From the NCBI RefSeq assembly GCF_038397755.1, contig NZ_CP151637.1, positions 1,612,001 through 1,676,000 of the forward strand: a DNA stretch of 64,000 bases, given 5' to 3'. Below the pieces are notes generated by a model, which saw only the letters and a program-made list of their open reading frames with translations, was not told the origin of the DNA and did not search any database. Shown in pieces: positions 1 to 8,388 of this stretch. The DNA is from Microbacterium sp. LWH7-1.2. Its GTDB lineage: Bacteria; Actinomycetota; Actinomycetes; Actinomycetales; Microbacteriaceae. Positions within the stretch are counted from its first letter, which is position 1, and every line of letters starts with the position of its first letter. A program made the translations under genes and the position numbers.

Positions 1-326
1 TCGACTTCCACGGCAACAAGTTCACACGGCGCTTCGACGCGAACTCGTACATCACGCTCGTCGAGGCGATGAACTCGCACGACGTCGGCCGCGACCGCGG
101 CGGCGTCGAGGACGCCCTCGCCCTCGTCACCGCCAAGGCCCTGGTGCTCGGCATCGACAGCGACCGGCTCTTCCCCATCGACGGGCAGCACCGTATCGCG
201 CGCGGCATCCGCAACACCCTCGACGGCGACCGCGCCGTCGTCCTCTCGAGCGACTTCGGCCACGACGGCTTCCTCATCGAGACGACCGCCGTCGGCGCCC
301 ACGTGCGGCGGCTCCTCGAGGCCTGA
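1..326 (+). CDS. metX: Homoserine O-acetyltransferase, C-terminal part
   Basis: This is the 3' end of an alpha/beta-hydrolase-fold acetyltransferase that activates homoserine with acetyl-CoA for methionine synthesis in the cytosol. The reading frame runs from base 3, so about 107 residues are visible and the start lies before the window. The segment IDSDRLFP carries the catalytic Asp, and DFGHDGFL carries the catalytic His; both are typical of the MetX C-terminus. The nucleophile Ser is outside the window. A succinyl- or serine-specific relative cannot be excluded from this part alone. Confidence 0.9.
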   Translation, partial: DFHGNKFTRRFDANSYITLVEAMNSHDVGRDRGGVEDALALVTAKALVLGIDSDRLFPIDGQHRIARGIRNTLDGDRAVVLSSDFGHDGFLIETTAVGAHVRRLLEA

Positions 327-397
327 GCCGACGTCTCGCGGTATCACCGTTGCGAAAGCGGTGCTCTCTCACTGGGCAGAGTCCCAAGGAGGGAACC

Positions 398-2092
398 ATG
401 AGCACTGATACCCAGCCGGGCGCCGAGTCGCCCGCAGACGCATTCGTCGCACAGCCCTTCCTGCGCGAGCAGCTCGGCCTGAACGGAGACCACGCCCGCG
501 CAGCGGGCGACGGCGCGGACAGCTTCCGCGACGGCGCCGACGGCGATGGGCGCGCGCGCCTCCCCGTCGACATCCGGGCCTCGCTCGAACAGGTCCGGCC
601 CGATCGCGGGAGGTTCCACGGCGCGAAGTTCTCGCTCGGGTACTTCCCCGCGCGCGAGGTGTTCGCGATGGACGCCGACAAGTTCGGCTACCTCACGAAG
701 CCGAAGGTGAGGTCGAAGAGCCGGCTCCCGCTGAACGCGAACTCCCGCGCGCTGCTCGAGAAGCTCGGGCATCTGATGGGCAACAGCGGCCGCGAGACGG
801 CGCCCGACTCGACGACGCCCTCGGGCTACACCTACGTCGGGCAGTTCGTCGACCACGACATCACCCTCGACGTGTCATCCGCGCTGGACTCGCCGACGCT
901 CGTCGACGCGCACGTCATCAACAACATGCGCTCGCCGCTGCTCGATCTCGACAGCGTGTACGGCAGGGGACCCGCGGTGGACGCATTCCTCTACGCCGCT
1001 CCCGCGCCGGGCGAGCCGGCCTCGGCGTTCCGCATGCTGCTGGGCACCAACCTTCCGAGCGGCCTCGGTGGCGCGGGCGGGTCGGCCGGTGCGGCCGGGA
1101 TGGTCGCGCACACCGACTTCGACGTGCCGCGCACCTCGGCGCTCACCGCGATCATCGGCGACCCGCGCAACAACGAGAACCTGATCGTGTCGCAGCTGCA
1201 TCTCACGATGCTGCGGTTCCACAACGCGATCGTGGACTCGCTGGTCGCGTCGGGCTTCGCCGGTGACATCTTCGTCGAGGCCAAGCGTCAGGCGACCCTC
1301 CACTACCAGTGGGCGGTCGTGCACGACTTCCTCCCGCGCATCTGCGGACAGGCCGCCGTCGACGACGCCCTCGCGTCCGCGCCGGGCTTCCCGCCGCCGG
1401 GAAGCCCGTTCACGATGCCCGTCGAGTTCTCGGTCGCCGCGTACCGCTTCGGCCACAGCATGATCCGCGACGAGTACTGGCTGAACTTCGAGCTGCGCAA
1501 CAAGCCGATGTCGGACGTCTTCGCGTTCATCCACGAGCCGCACCTGCCGGTGCGCTCGAACTGGGTCGTCGACTTCAACGCGTTCTTCGAGACCGGCATC
1601 CCGGTGCCCGTGTTCAACAACGCACGCAAGATCGACAGTGTGCTGGCGAGCGCCCTCGAGGACCTCGACGGCAACGGCATCCCGAACGAGCTGATGGGCG
1701 TGCTCGCGGTGCGCAACCTGCTCCGCGGACTCGTCCTGGGCCTGCCGAGCGGGCAGGCGACGGCCGCGGCGCTCGGCGTGCCCGTGCTCTCGACCGCCCA
1801 CCTCACGGCCGGTCTTCCGGCGGACGAGGTCGCCGTCCTGCAGGAGCAGGGCGGGCTCCTCCTGCAGAAGACGCCGCTGTGGTACTACGTGCTGCGCGAG
1901 GCGATGGTGGCCGCGAACGGCGAGCATCTCGGACCGCTCGGCGCGAAGATCGTGGCCGACACGTTCGCACGGATGCTGCGGCGCGACGCCCTGTCGCTGC
2001 TGAACGTCCCGTTCGCGCCGACGCTGGGAGCGGCGCCCGGCACGTTCACGTTCGCGGACCTGGTCCGCGTCGCGAAGGTGATCGGAGTCTGA
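398..2092 (+). CDS. Animal-type haem peroxidase family protein
   Basis: The gene encodes 564 residues. The chosen ATG follows a strong ribosome site, AAGGAGG, ending six bases upstream; an in-frame ATG at 350 lacks one. The protein matches the peroxidase-cyclooxygenase (An_peroxidase) superfamily. FVDHD holds the presumed distal haem His (about residue 153), the helix NLIVSQLHLTMLRFHN is typical, and YRFGHS holds the presumed proximal His (about residue 353). It probably oxidises a substrate with hydrogen peroxide; the substrate is unknown. No signal peptide or membrane segment is visible, so it may be cytosolic. It converges on the Nudix gene with only seven bases between. Confidence 0.85.
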   Translation: MSTDTQPGAESPADAFVAQPFLREQLGLNGDHARAAGDGADSFRDGADGDGRARLPVDIRASLEQVRPDRGRFHGAKFSLGYFPAREVFAMDADKFGYLTKPKVRSKSRLPLNANSRALLEKLGHLMGNSGRETAPDSTTPSGYTYVGQFVDHDITLDVSSALDSPTLVDAHVINNMRSPLLDLDSVYGRGPAVDAFLYAAPAPGEPASAFRMLLGTNLPSGLGGAGGSAGAAGMVAHTDFDVPRTSALTAIIGDPRNNENLIVSQLHLTMLRFHNAIVDSLVASGFAGDIFVEAKRQATLHYQWAVVHDFLPRICGQAAVDDALASAPGFPPPGSPFTMPVEFSVAAYRFGHSMIRDEYWLNFELRNKPMSDVFAFIHEPHLPVRSNWVVDFNAFFETGIPVPVFNNARKIDSVLASALEDLDGNGIPNELMGVLAVRNLLRGLVLGLPSGQATAAALGVPVLSTAHLTAGLPADEVAVLQEQGGLLLQKTPLWYYVLREAMVAANGEHLGPLGAKIVADTFARMLRRDALSLLNVPFAPTLGAAPGTFTFADLVRVAKVIGV

Positions 2093-2099
2093 ACGCGCG

Positions 2100-2858
2100 T
2101 CAGCCTGTGCGCTGATAGCGCCACGGGAGGGCGCCGATCTCGAGGCGATGACGGGACCCGGATGCCGCAGCCGCAGCATCCGGGTCCCACTCCTCGTCGC
2201 CCTGCCACAGCAGCAACGGGCCCTCACCGCCGCGGCGGGCGACCGTCTCGAAGCGCTGCACACCGCCGAGGCGCGCCGCGCCGGCGACCGATTCCGCGTC
2301 GGCGTGATCGGCCAGGCCGTGCAGCGTCACCCAGGTCGGCGGATACAGCGTGAAACCGCCCTGACCGTGCCGCGCGAGAGCGTCGGCGGGACGCAGCCAC
2401 TCGGCGGCCACGACCTCGTCGGCCGACAGCGTCAGCGCACCCGCGTCGGCGTGCGTCACGAAGAACCAGGTACGGATCCGCAGCGCGAGGCCGGGCGGTG
2501 GATCCCAGCACGACAGCGCCACGAGCGCACCGGCGTCGAGCGCGAGCCCGGTCTCCTCGTGCGTCTCGCGCACACCGGCGCGGCGTGCCACGGACTCTTC
2601 CGGCTCGTCGTCGGCGCCGCGGTCGGCGTCTTCGAGCTTTCCGCCGGGGAACACCCAGGCCCCGGCGAACGATCCGCGGTCGGGCCGTTCGATCATCAGC
2701 ACCTCGAGCCCGTGGGCGCCGTCGCGCAGCAGCACGACCGTCGCGGCGACGGGAACGGCCGGGTCGGTGGCATCCTCGGGCCGGCGCGTCCGCGCGCCGC
2801 CGATCGAGTCACTCAGCGCCTGCAGCGCACGCTCCGCGTTCGGCGTCGGTTCCGGCAC
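2100..2858 (-). CDS. Nudix hydrolase, NUDT7/NUDT19-like
   Basis: A 252-residue protein with a Nudix box at about residues 72-105: GGK near its start and RETHEETGL at its end supply the Mg-binding glutamates. A 12-residue acidic insertion sits inside the box, as in NUDT7/NUDT19-like members, which cleave CoA or related nucleotide diphosphates. Substrate is not determined here. The start is GTG, preceded by TAGAGT at exactly six bases, consistent with a leaderless transcript. It faces the peroxidase gene tail to tail. Confidence 0.85.
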   Translation of the reverse strand: MPEPTPNAERALQALSDSIGGARTRRPEDATDPAVPVAATVVLLRDGAHGLEVLMIERPDRGSFAGAWVFPGGKLEDADRGADDEPEESVARRAGVRETHEETGLALDAGALVALSCWDPPPGLALRIRTWFFVTHADAGALTLSADEVVAAEWLRPADALARHGQGGFTLYPPTWVTLHGLADHADAESVAGAARLGGVQRFETVARRGGEGPLLLWQGDEEWDPDAAAAASGSRHRLEIGALPWRYQRTG

Positions 2859-2864
2859 CCGCTC

Positions 2865-2870
2865 ACTCTA
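2865..2870 (-). promoter_or_regulatory. -10 box of leaderless Nudix gene
   Basis: TAGAGT on the minus strand lies six bases before the GTG start at 2858. No ribosome site precedes the start. It is one of a series of identically spaced -10 boxes in this window. Confidence 0.6.
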
Positions 2871-2871
2871 C

Positions 2872-4134
2872 TCACCGCGCGGGCCGGTCTCGGCGGACAC
2901 CTCGGACCGCGGCGGGCACCCGGCGCCGCTCGAGAATGAGACTCGCCGTCGCGAGCACCAGCCCTGCGAGTGCGAGCCCCACGCCCACCCACGCCGGTGC
3001 CCCGAATCCCCAGCCGGCGGCGATGACGACGCCGCCGAGGAAGGCGCCGAGGCTGTTGCCGATGTTGAGGGCCGAGTGGTTCAACGCCGCAGCGATCGAC
3101 TGGTTGTCCTCGGCGACGTCCATCAGCCGCGTCTGGATCGTGGGGCTGAGGGCGGACGCCACGAACCCGACGGCGAACACGAAGAACGCGAGCGCCCAGA
3201 TCCACTGCGCGGTGATGGCGAGCAGCGCGAGCACTGCCGCGAGTGCCACCAGGCCTCCGATCAGCGTGCGTTTGAGGTCGACGTCGGCGAGATGCCCGCC
3301 GACGAGGTTGCCGACCGTCATGCCGATCCCCATGAGCACGAGCACGATCGGCACGGCCCACTCCGGCGAGCCCGCGACCTCCGTCACGAGCGGCGCGACG
3401 TAGCTGTACACCGCGAAGAATCCGCCGAATCCGATCGCACCGACGCCCAGCGCCAGCCACACCTGCCCGATGCGGAACACCTTGAGCTCGGCGCGGAGCG
3501 TGCGCGAGGGATCGCCCGGATGCTCGGGGACGAAGAACGTGATCAGCACGGTCGCCGCCGCGAAGATGCCTGCCACGACCATGAACGCCGCACGCCACCC
3601 GAGCTGCTGACCGAGATACGTGCCCAGCGGCACACCGACGACGTTGGCGACGGTGAGGCCGGTCAGCACGAACGCGACGCCCTTCGCCCGCCTGCCCGGA
3701 CCGAGCACGTCCGCCGCGACGAGCGCCCCGATGCCGAAGTACGCGCCGTGCGGGAGCCCCGCGAGGAATCGGGATGCCGCGACCCACTCGAACGTGGGTG
3801 CCAAGAAGGTGAGCGCGTTGAACACGGTGAGCGCGAGAGCCAGACCGATCATCACGCGGTGGCGCGGGTACTTCGCCACGGCGCCTGCGATCGTCGGCGC
3901 GCCGACCACGACGCCGAGCGCGTAGAGCGAGATGAGCCAGCCGGCCTGATAGATCGCGTCCTCCTGGCGGAGCTGCCAGAGCGACGGAAGCAGGTCGGAG
4001 CCGATGTTCGGGAGCAGGCCCATGACGACGAACTCGGTCATGCCGATGCCGAAGCTGCCGACGGCGAGGGAAAGGAGCGCCCACGCCGCCCCCGTCTTCT
4101 GATTCGAAGAGGTCGTCAGATTCGAGGAGGACAC
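2872..4134 (-). CDS. MFS transporter, drug:H+ antiporter-1 type
   Basis: About 420 residues with the 12 hydrophobic segments of a major facilitator. The first segment is SFGIGMTEFVVMGLLPNI, the signature of the AraJ/NepI/Bcr-type exporter group, and a charged loop with RHRVMIG follows TM3. It should export a small molecule (sugar, purine nucleoside or drug) using the proton gradient; the substrate cannot be told. Two tandem GTG codons occur at 4137 and 4134. The second is chosen because TAGCGT (4141-4146) sits exactly six bases before it. The N-terminus is Ser/Thr rich. Confidence 0.85.
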   Translation of the reverse strand: MSSSNLTTSSNQKTGAAWALLSLAVGSFGIGMTEFVVMGLLPNIGSDLLPSLWQLRQEDAIYQAGWLISLYALGVVVGAPTIAGAVAKYPRHRVMIGLALALTVFNALTFLAPTFEWVAASRFLAGLPHGAYFGIGALVAADVLGPGRRAKGVAFVLTGLTVANVVGVPLGTYLGQQLGWRAAFMVVAGIFAAATVLITFFVPEHPGDPSRTLRAELKVFRIGQVWLALGVGAIGFGGFFAVYSYVAPLVTEVAGSPEWAVPIVLVLMGIGMTVGNLVGGHLADVDLKRTLIGGLVALAAVLALLAITAQWIWALAFFVFAVGFVASALSPTIQTRLMDVAEDNQSIAAALNHSALNIGNSLGAFLGGVVIAAGWGFGAPAWVGVGLALAGLVLATASLILERRRVPAAVRGVRRDRPAR

Positions 4135-4140
4135 CACGTC

Positions 4141-4146
4141 ACGCTA
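4141..4146 (-). promoter_or_regulatory. -10 box of leaderless MFS gene
   Basis: TAGCGT on the minus strand, six bases before the GTG at 4134. The spacing decides between the two adjacent GTG starts. Confidence 0.5.
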
Positions 4147-4249
4147 GCGGTGGCGGCAGCATCCTGTCGAATCGATTCGGCACGGGGGTGACGCGGAACG
4201 CCACGAGCCCGCGGGAACGCAGCCTCAGTCGTCCCTGGGTTCGATCGTC

Positions 4250-5533
4250 TCACCGGAACAGCCGGCCAACGTGCTCGACCGATGGAGCGTCGGGAGCGAG
4301 CTTCGGCCGGCGGGACGCCGTGTCGACGCCCCCGACGCGGTTGCTGCGCTCGGTGAGCGCGACGAGCCCCAGGTGCGCATCGGCGGTGTAGCAGACGAGC
4401 TTGCCCTTCTGGTCCTTCGTCCGGCCGAGCAGGCCTGCTTCGGCCAGCTCCGTCAGCGCGCGGTACGCCGCGCTCGTGGACGTACCCCAGCGCTCGGCGG
4501 CGCGCTCGACGGTGAGCACGGGTTCGTTGGCGAGGTTCTGGAGCACTCTCAGCGATACCGCGTCGCTGCGCGGCTTCGCGGGCTTGATGCCCTGCTCCGT
4601 CCGGTACTGGATGAGCCGCTCGAGGAGGTCCTTGTCCAGCTCGTCCACCTCGGCGGCGAGGTTCAGGGCGCCGCCGGCGGCTCGCTCGACGGCCGCCGCG
4701 AAGCCGATGACCCAGTCGTCCAGCCGCGGCGGGAACTCCCGGAACGCGTCCAGCCCGTCCAGATACGAATCCGTGTCTCCGGCGAACACCGTGCTGATGG
4801 GGATCAGCACATTCCGGAGCGCGTCGCCTCTGGCGAGCACTGTGTGGATGAGCGCGCGGCCGGTCCTGCCGTTGCCGTCGACGAACGGGTGGATCGTCTC
4901 GAACTGCGCATGCGCGATCGCCGCGCGCACCACGGGGTTCCCCTCGGTCTCGGTGACGAAACCGGCGAGGTCTTCCAGCAGGCGCTGGACGTCCTCTTCG
5001 GGCGGCGGCACGAAGTCAGCACGCAGCGGGCTGTAGCCGGTGCCTCCGACCCAGTTCTGCTCGATGCGAATGCCGCGTTCGAGTCCGGGCTCGATGACGT
5101 GCTGCAGATCCTCGATGTCCGAGACGGTGATCGGCCTGGCCCGATCTGCGAGCTGCTCGATCGCCTGCTCGGTGGCGCGCACGTTTGCGACGACGTCGAG
5201 AGCGACGCGCGGTCCCTGCTGGAGCGCCTCTGCAATCGCCAGCTTCTTCGGCGTGACGCGGTTGCCCTCGATCCAGCTCGAGGAGATCGACTCCGAGCGG
5301 ATGAGGAGGTGGCTGAGGAACTTCCCCCGCTCCCCCAGTCGCTCGTCGGCGCGACCGAGCACGACCAGCGCATCGGCTGCCGCCGCCTGCGCGTCCTCGC
5401 CCAGCTGCGGGAGTTTCGTCCCGAGCTCGTCAGGCACGTACGCCTGATACCGGCCGGGATGGCGGTCGCGCCGGCTCAGCCCGAACCCGGACTCGTCGCC
5501 CGGACGCCACAGGCGCTCTACGTAGTGAGCCAC
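4250..5533 (-). CDS. Fic family protein with N-terminal inhibitory helix and C-terminal wHTH
   Basis: A 427-residue Fic (filamentation induced by cAMP) protein. The active-site loop HPFVDGNGRTGR (about 215-226) is complete, so AMP transfer from ATP to a target hydroxyl is expected. An (S/T)xxxE(G/N) inhibitory motif, SSWIEGN, lies upstream at about 86-91, placing it in the class with an N-terminal autoinhibitory helix. The last 110 residues form a predicted winged helix (VERAAERWGTSTSAAYRALTELAEAGLL). No separate antitoxin gene is adjacent. The open frame begins at a TTG (5539), but AAGGAGG (5540-5546) touches that codon and is six bases from the GTG at 5533, so GTG is preferred. Confidence 0.88.
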   Translation of the reverse strand: MAHYVERLWRPGDESGFGLSRRDRHPGRYQAYVPDELGTKLPQLGEDAQAAAADALVVLGRADERLGERGKFLSHLLIRSESISSSWIEGNRVTPKKLAIAEALQQGPRVALDVVANVRATEQAIEQLADRARPITVSDIEDLQHVIEPGLERGIRIEQNWVGGTGYSPLRADFVPPPEEDVQRLLEDLAGFVTETEGNPVVRAAIAHAQFETIHPFVDGNGRTGRALIHTVLARGDALRNVLIPISTVFAGDTDSYLDGLDAFREFPPRLDDWVIGFAAAVERAAGGALNLAAEVDELDKDLLERLIQYRTEQGIKPAKPRSDAVSLRVLQNLANEPVLTVERAAERWGTSTSAAYRALTELAEAGLLGRTKDQKGKLVCYTADAHLGLVALTERSNRVGGVDTASRRPKLAPDAPSVEHVGRLFR

Positions 5534-5585
5534 CGTCAACCTCCTTCGCGCTTCTGCTGATTTTCACTCTAGCGCGATAAACGCA

Positions 5586-5604
5586 AAATAGCTCTGGACT
5601 ATTT
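5586..5604. promoter_or_regulatory. Inverted repeat upstream of fic (candidate operator)
   Basis: AAATAG, seven bases, CTATTT: a perfect 6-bp dyad about 50 bases upstream of the fic start. It lies in the most AT-rich patch of this region (about 5560-5615), probably the fic promoter. The Fic protein ends in a winged helix, so self-binding is plausible but inferred. Confidence 0.5.
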
Positions 5605-5667
5605 CCCAGCTATCCAGCTAGGCGCGCGGGGCCATGTCGGTTGCGCTGCGGAGGGTTGCATGTCACC

Positions 5668-5685
5668 GTCGCCATCGACGGCGAC
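5668..5685 (-). terminator. Hairpin downstream of the thiamine-binding gene
   Basis: GTCGCC, six-base loop, GGCGAC, about 70 bases past the stop of the minus-strand gene. There is no T-run, as is usual at this base composition. The rest of 5605-5754 shows no gene. Confidence 0.35.
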
Positions 5686-5754
5686 CTCGGCGGCGGCGGC
5701 CCCGCCGCTGCTGCTGCTCGTGCTGCTGGCCTCGGCGGCGGTGATGCTCGCGCG

Positions 5755-6069
5755 CTACTCCGTCGCGCCGTCTTCCAGCGCGCGCTCGAGACGCTCGACT
5801 TTGCCGTCGATCTCACCGGAGTGGCCCGGGCGGATGTCGGCCTTCAGGACGAGGGACACCCGCGAGCCATACGGCATCACCGCCTCGGTGGCCCGCTTGA
5901 CGACATCCATCACCTCGTCCCAGCTGCCTTCGAGCTCGGTGAACATGCTGTTCGTCCTGTTCGGCAAGCCGGAGTCACGGACGATCTTCACGGCGGCCGC
6001 CACGGCGTCGTGCACCGAACCGTCGGCGCGGCCGGTTCCGCTGGGTGCCACGGAGAAGGCGACGAGCAT
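5755..6069 (-). CDS. Thiamine-binding protein, MTH1187/YkoF family
   Basis: A 104-residue protein of the DUF77 family. These small ferredoxin-like-fold proteins bind thiamine in some members and often occur as tetramers in the cytosol. Recognisable segments are the N-terminal strand MLVAFSVAP, the central SMFTELEGSWDEVMDVV and the C-terminal KADIRPGHSGEIDGKVERLE. The ATG has GGAGG five bases upstream. It lies 53 bases after the DUF2029 gene on the same strand and is probably cotranscribed. No thiamine biosynthesis gene is nearby. Confidence 0.8.
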   Translation of the reverse strand: MLVAFSVAPSGTGRADGSVHDAVAAAVKIVRDSGLPNRTNSMFTELEGSWDEVMDVVKRATEAVMPYGSRVSLVLKADIRPGHSGEIDGKVERLERALEDGATE

Positions 6070-6122
6070 GGGGACCTCCGACTCTGGGGGAGCGACGGGC
6101 GACGGATGCTGCGGCCCGACGT

Positions 6123-7334
6123 CTACTCTGACACGCGCAGCGGCAGCGCCTGGCGCACGGGCACTCGCGCCACGCGCACCACGACCCACACGAACAGCGC
6201 CAGCAGAGTCACGTTGCGTAGCACGAGGAGCCACACGGCCGCGGGTGTCAGCACGAGGATCCAGTCGTACCAGAACGGGAAGATCGCCTGCGTGAGGGCG
6301 AGGATCACGACGGTGAGGCCGGCGGGACGCAGCCACCGGCGCCGATCGATCGCGAGGCCGATGACGATCGGCGCGATCAGCCACGTCATGTACTGCGGCG
6401 AGCCCACCTTGTTGAGAACGATGAAGCCGAGCACGAGCGCGGCCGCCAGCGGCGGGAACAGCGCGACGAAGGAGGCGCCCCGCCAGGCCTTGACCGCGCC
6501 GGTCACCGCGATCGCCAGCACACCGAGCATGAGGACCGGGGTCATCAGCATGATGACGGTGTCGACCGAGGGGCCGGTGATCTGGAACGTGATCAGGTCG
6601 GGGTCGTAGAAGATCCGCGCTCCGGGCACCTCCGCCAGGGCCAGCAGCAGGTAGACGCTGCTCACCGGCGCTTCGATCTGCAGGCCGCGCGAGGTCTGGT
6701 CGCCCACGAAGCCGAGGAGGTGAGGGCCACCGCCGGCGAGCAGGACGACCGCGACGACGACCGCCGAGACGGCCGCGGCTCCCCCGATGATCGCGAGCCG
6801 GCGGCGCACCGCGATCACGGCGGTCGCGAGCAGTGCCGCCGGCCACACCTTGATCCACGTCGCGACGGCGAGGAGCGCGGAGCCGAGCCAGGGGCGCCCG
6901 ATGAGCCACAGCGAGCCGGCGACCGCGAACGGCACCGTGATCGCGTCCAGCCGGTACATGCCCACACCGCCGAGCGCGAGGATTGCCGCCAGCCAGAACC
7001 ATGCGGCGAGCATGCGGCCGCGAGACCTGCCTCGGCCCACCAGGAGCGCGAACGCTGCGGCGTCGAGCGCCGTCACGAGCAGCCCCCAGCCGAGCGTGTA
7101 GTCGACGACCCCGCGGAACGCCCCGACGAGCAGGATCGGCAACTGCGCCAGCGGCGGATAGATCCAGTCCTCGGTGATGCCGGGGAACGCATCGCCGCTG
7201 AGCGTGAGCCCCGCCCACCAGCGATACAGCTGGTCGACGTCCCACGACGCAGCGTGGTCGTCGACGAACCCGAGCCAGATCACCACGGCGTGGACGAGGA
7301 CGAACGCGACCCACACCCACGTCCGCCGCAACAC
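6123..7334 (-). CDS. DUF2029/GT87-like polytopic membrane protein
   Basis: A 403-residue integral membrane protein with about nine to ten hydrophobic segments. The pattern fits the DUF2029 (GT87) group of GT-C-type glycosyltransferases that use polyprenyl-phosphate sugars outside the membrane. Acidic residues in the first periplasmic loop (DDHAASWDVDQLYRWW) and IYPPLAQLPIL agree with that group, and MYRLDAITVPFA follows. The acceptor is unknown. Start GTG; TAGGAT lies six bases upstream. Confidence 0.7.
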   Translation of the reverse strand: MLRRTWVWVAFVLVHAVVIWLGFVDDHAASWDVDQLYRWWAGLTLSGDAFPGITEDWIYPPLAQLPILLVGAFRGVVDYTLGWGLLVTALDAAAFALLVGRGRSRGRMLAAWFWLAAILALGGVGMYRLDAITVPFAVAGSLWLIGRPWLGSALLAVATWIKVWPAALLATAVIAVRRRLAIIGGAAAVSAVVVAVVLLAGGGPHLLGFVGDQTSRGLQIEAPVSSVYLLLALAEVPGARIFYDPDLITFQITGPSVDTVIMLMTPVLMLGVLAIAVTGAVKAWRGASFVALFPPLAAALVLGFIVLNKVGSPQYMTWLIAPIVIGLAIDRRRWLRPAGLTVVILALTQAIFPFWYDWILVLTPAAVWLLVLRNVTLLALFVWVVVRVARVPVRQALPLRVSE

Positions 7335-7340
7335 CCCTTC

Positions 7341-7346
7341 ATCCTA
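7341..7346 (-). promoter_or_regulatory. -10 box of leaderless DUF2029 gene
   Basis: TAGGAT on the minus strand, six bases before GTG 7334. The 147-bp gap up to 7480 also lies downstream of nnrD; no gene is seen in it. Confidence 0.55.
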
Positions 7347-7480
7347 AGGAGCGCGGACGAGCGTCCCGGGACGCGCTCAGAATCGGAGTAGAGGGCGACG
7401 CGCCGGGAACGGATGCTGCGACACCGCGTGTCCGCGAGACCTCCGATGCTGTGCACGACGCGGCGCGGGTCGCGCACGTG

Positions 7481-8347
7481 TCAGGCGCGGGCGAGCACCT
7501 CCGCGACCGCGCGGGGCATCGCCTCCGCGACGTCCAGCGCCGTGATCGGCCCGTCCCCGAACGGCGGGGAGCTCGACGCGCCCGCGATGCTCGCCCCTTC
7601 GGCGGCGATCGCACCCGCCCGCCCGTGCAGCCACGCACCCGAGGCGGCGAGCGCGGCGAGGGAGGCGGCATCCGTGTGTCCGCCCTGAGCGACAGCACCC
7701 GCGACCAGGGCTCCGATGACGCCGGCGAGCACGTCGCCGGTCCCGGCGGTTGCGAGCCAGGGTGTGCCCGCCCCGACGGCAGCCGCCCAGCCGTCCGGTG
7801 CGACGACGACGGTCACCGCACCCTTGAGGAGCACCACCGCTCCGGTGGCCTCGGCGGTCTCGCGGGCGGCGTCGACGCGGTCGGCCGGCGCGTGCCCCAG
7901 GCCGAGCGCCGCGCGCAGCCGCGCGTGCTCGCGGTCGTGCGGCGTGAGGATCCGCGGGGCGGTGGCCTCGGCGGCGAGATCCAGGGCGCCTGCGTCGACG
8001 ACGACGGGGTCGGTGTCGGACAGCAGGGCCCGCAAGGCCGCGGTGTCGGACGGAGTGCGGGCCGAGGCATCCGTTCCCGATCCGATCACCCACGCCTGCA
8101 CGCGTCCGTCGGCGGACACCGTCTCGGGCCGTCGTGCCAGCACCAGATCGGTCGGACGGCCGGGCCCGAGGTAGCGCACCATGCCGAGGCCCGTGCGCCA
8201 GGCAGCCTCGACACCGAGGACCGCGGCTCCCGGATAGGCCTCGGAGCCCGTCCGCATGCCCAGCACGCCTCGGGAATACTTGTCGTCGTCGGCGGTTGGC
8301 CTCCGCAGGGCGCGAGCGGCATCGGCGCGCGTCCACGTCCTCACCAT
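7481..8347 (-). CDS. nnrD: ADP-dependent NAD(P)H-hydrate dehydratase
   Basis: A 288-residue ribokinase-like enzyme that dehydrates damaged NADHX/NADPHX, restoring NAD(P)H at the cost of ADP. The signature TAGTGDVLAGVIGALVAG holds the catalytic Asp (about residue 205), and LTPHDRE matches the LTPHPGE strand. Only the C-terminal dehydratase domain is present; the epimerase (NnrE) half found in fused YjeF proteins is absent. TACTGT lies six bases before the ATG. It diverges from the OYE gene across 41 bases. Confidence 0.9.
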   Translation of the reverse strand: MVRTWTRADAARALRRPTADDDKYSRGVLGMRTGSEAYPGAAVLGVEAAWRTGLGMVRYLGPGRPTDLVLARRPETVSADGRVQAWVIGSGTDASARTPSDTAALRALLSDTDPVVVDAGALDLAAEATAPRILTPHDREHARLRAALGLGHAPADRVDAARETAEATGAVVLLKGAVTVVVAPDGWAAAVGAGTPWLATAGTGDVLAGVIGALVAGAVAQGGHTDAASLAALAASGAWLHGRAGAIAAEGASIAGASSSPPFGDGPITALDVAEAMPRAVAEVLARA

Positions 8348-8353
8348 GCGGCC

Positions 8354-8359
8354 ACAGTA
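8354..8359 (-). promoter_or_regulatory. -10 box of leaderless nnrD
   Basis: TACTGT on the minus strand, six bases before the nnrD ATG, inside the 41-bp divergent region. Confidence 0.55.
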
Positions 8360-8388
8360 CCGCGCACCCGATCCGATCCGGAGACCCG

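Noticed and set aside
5660..6295. Plus-strand frame with a Leu-rich start resembling a signal peptide
   Set aside because: It runs antisense to the thiamine-binding gene, which has a ribosome site and a family match. The Leu run comes from a CTG repeat.
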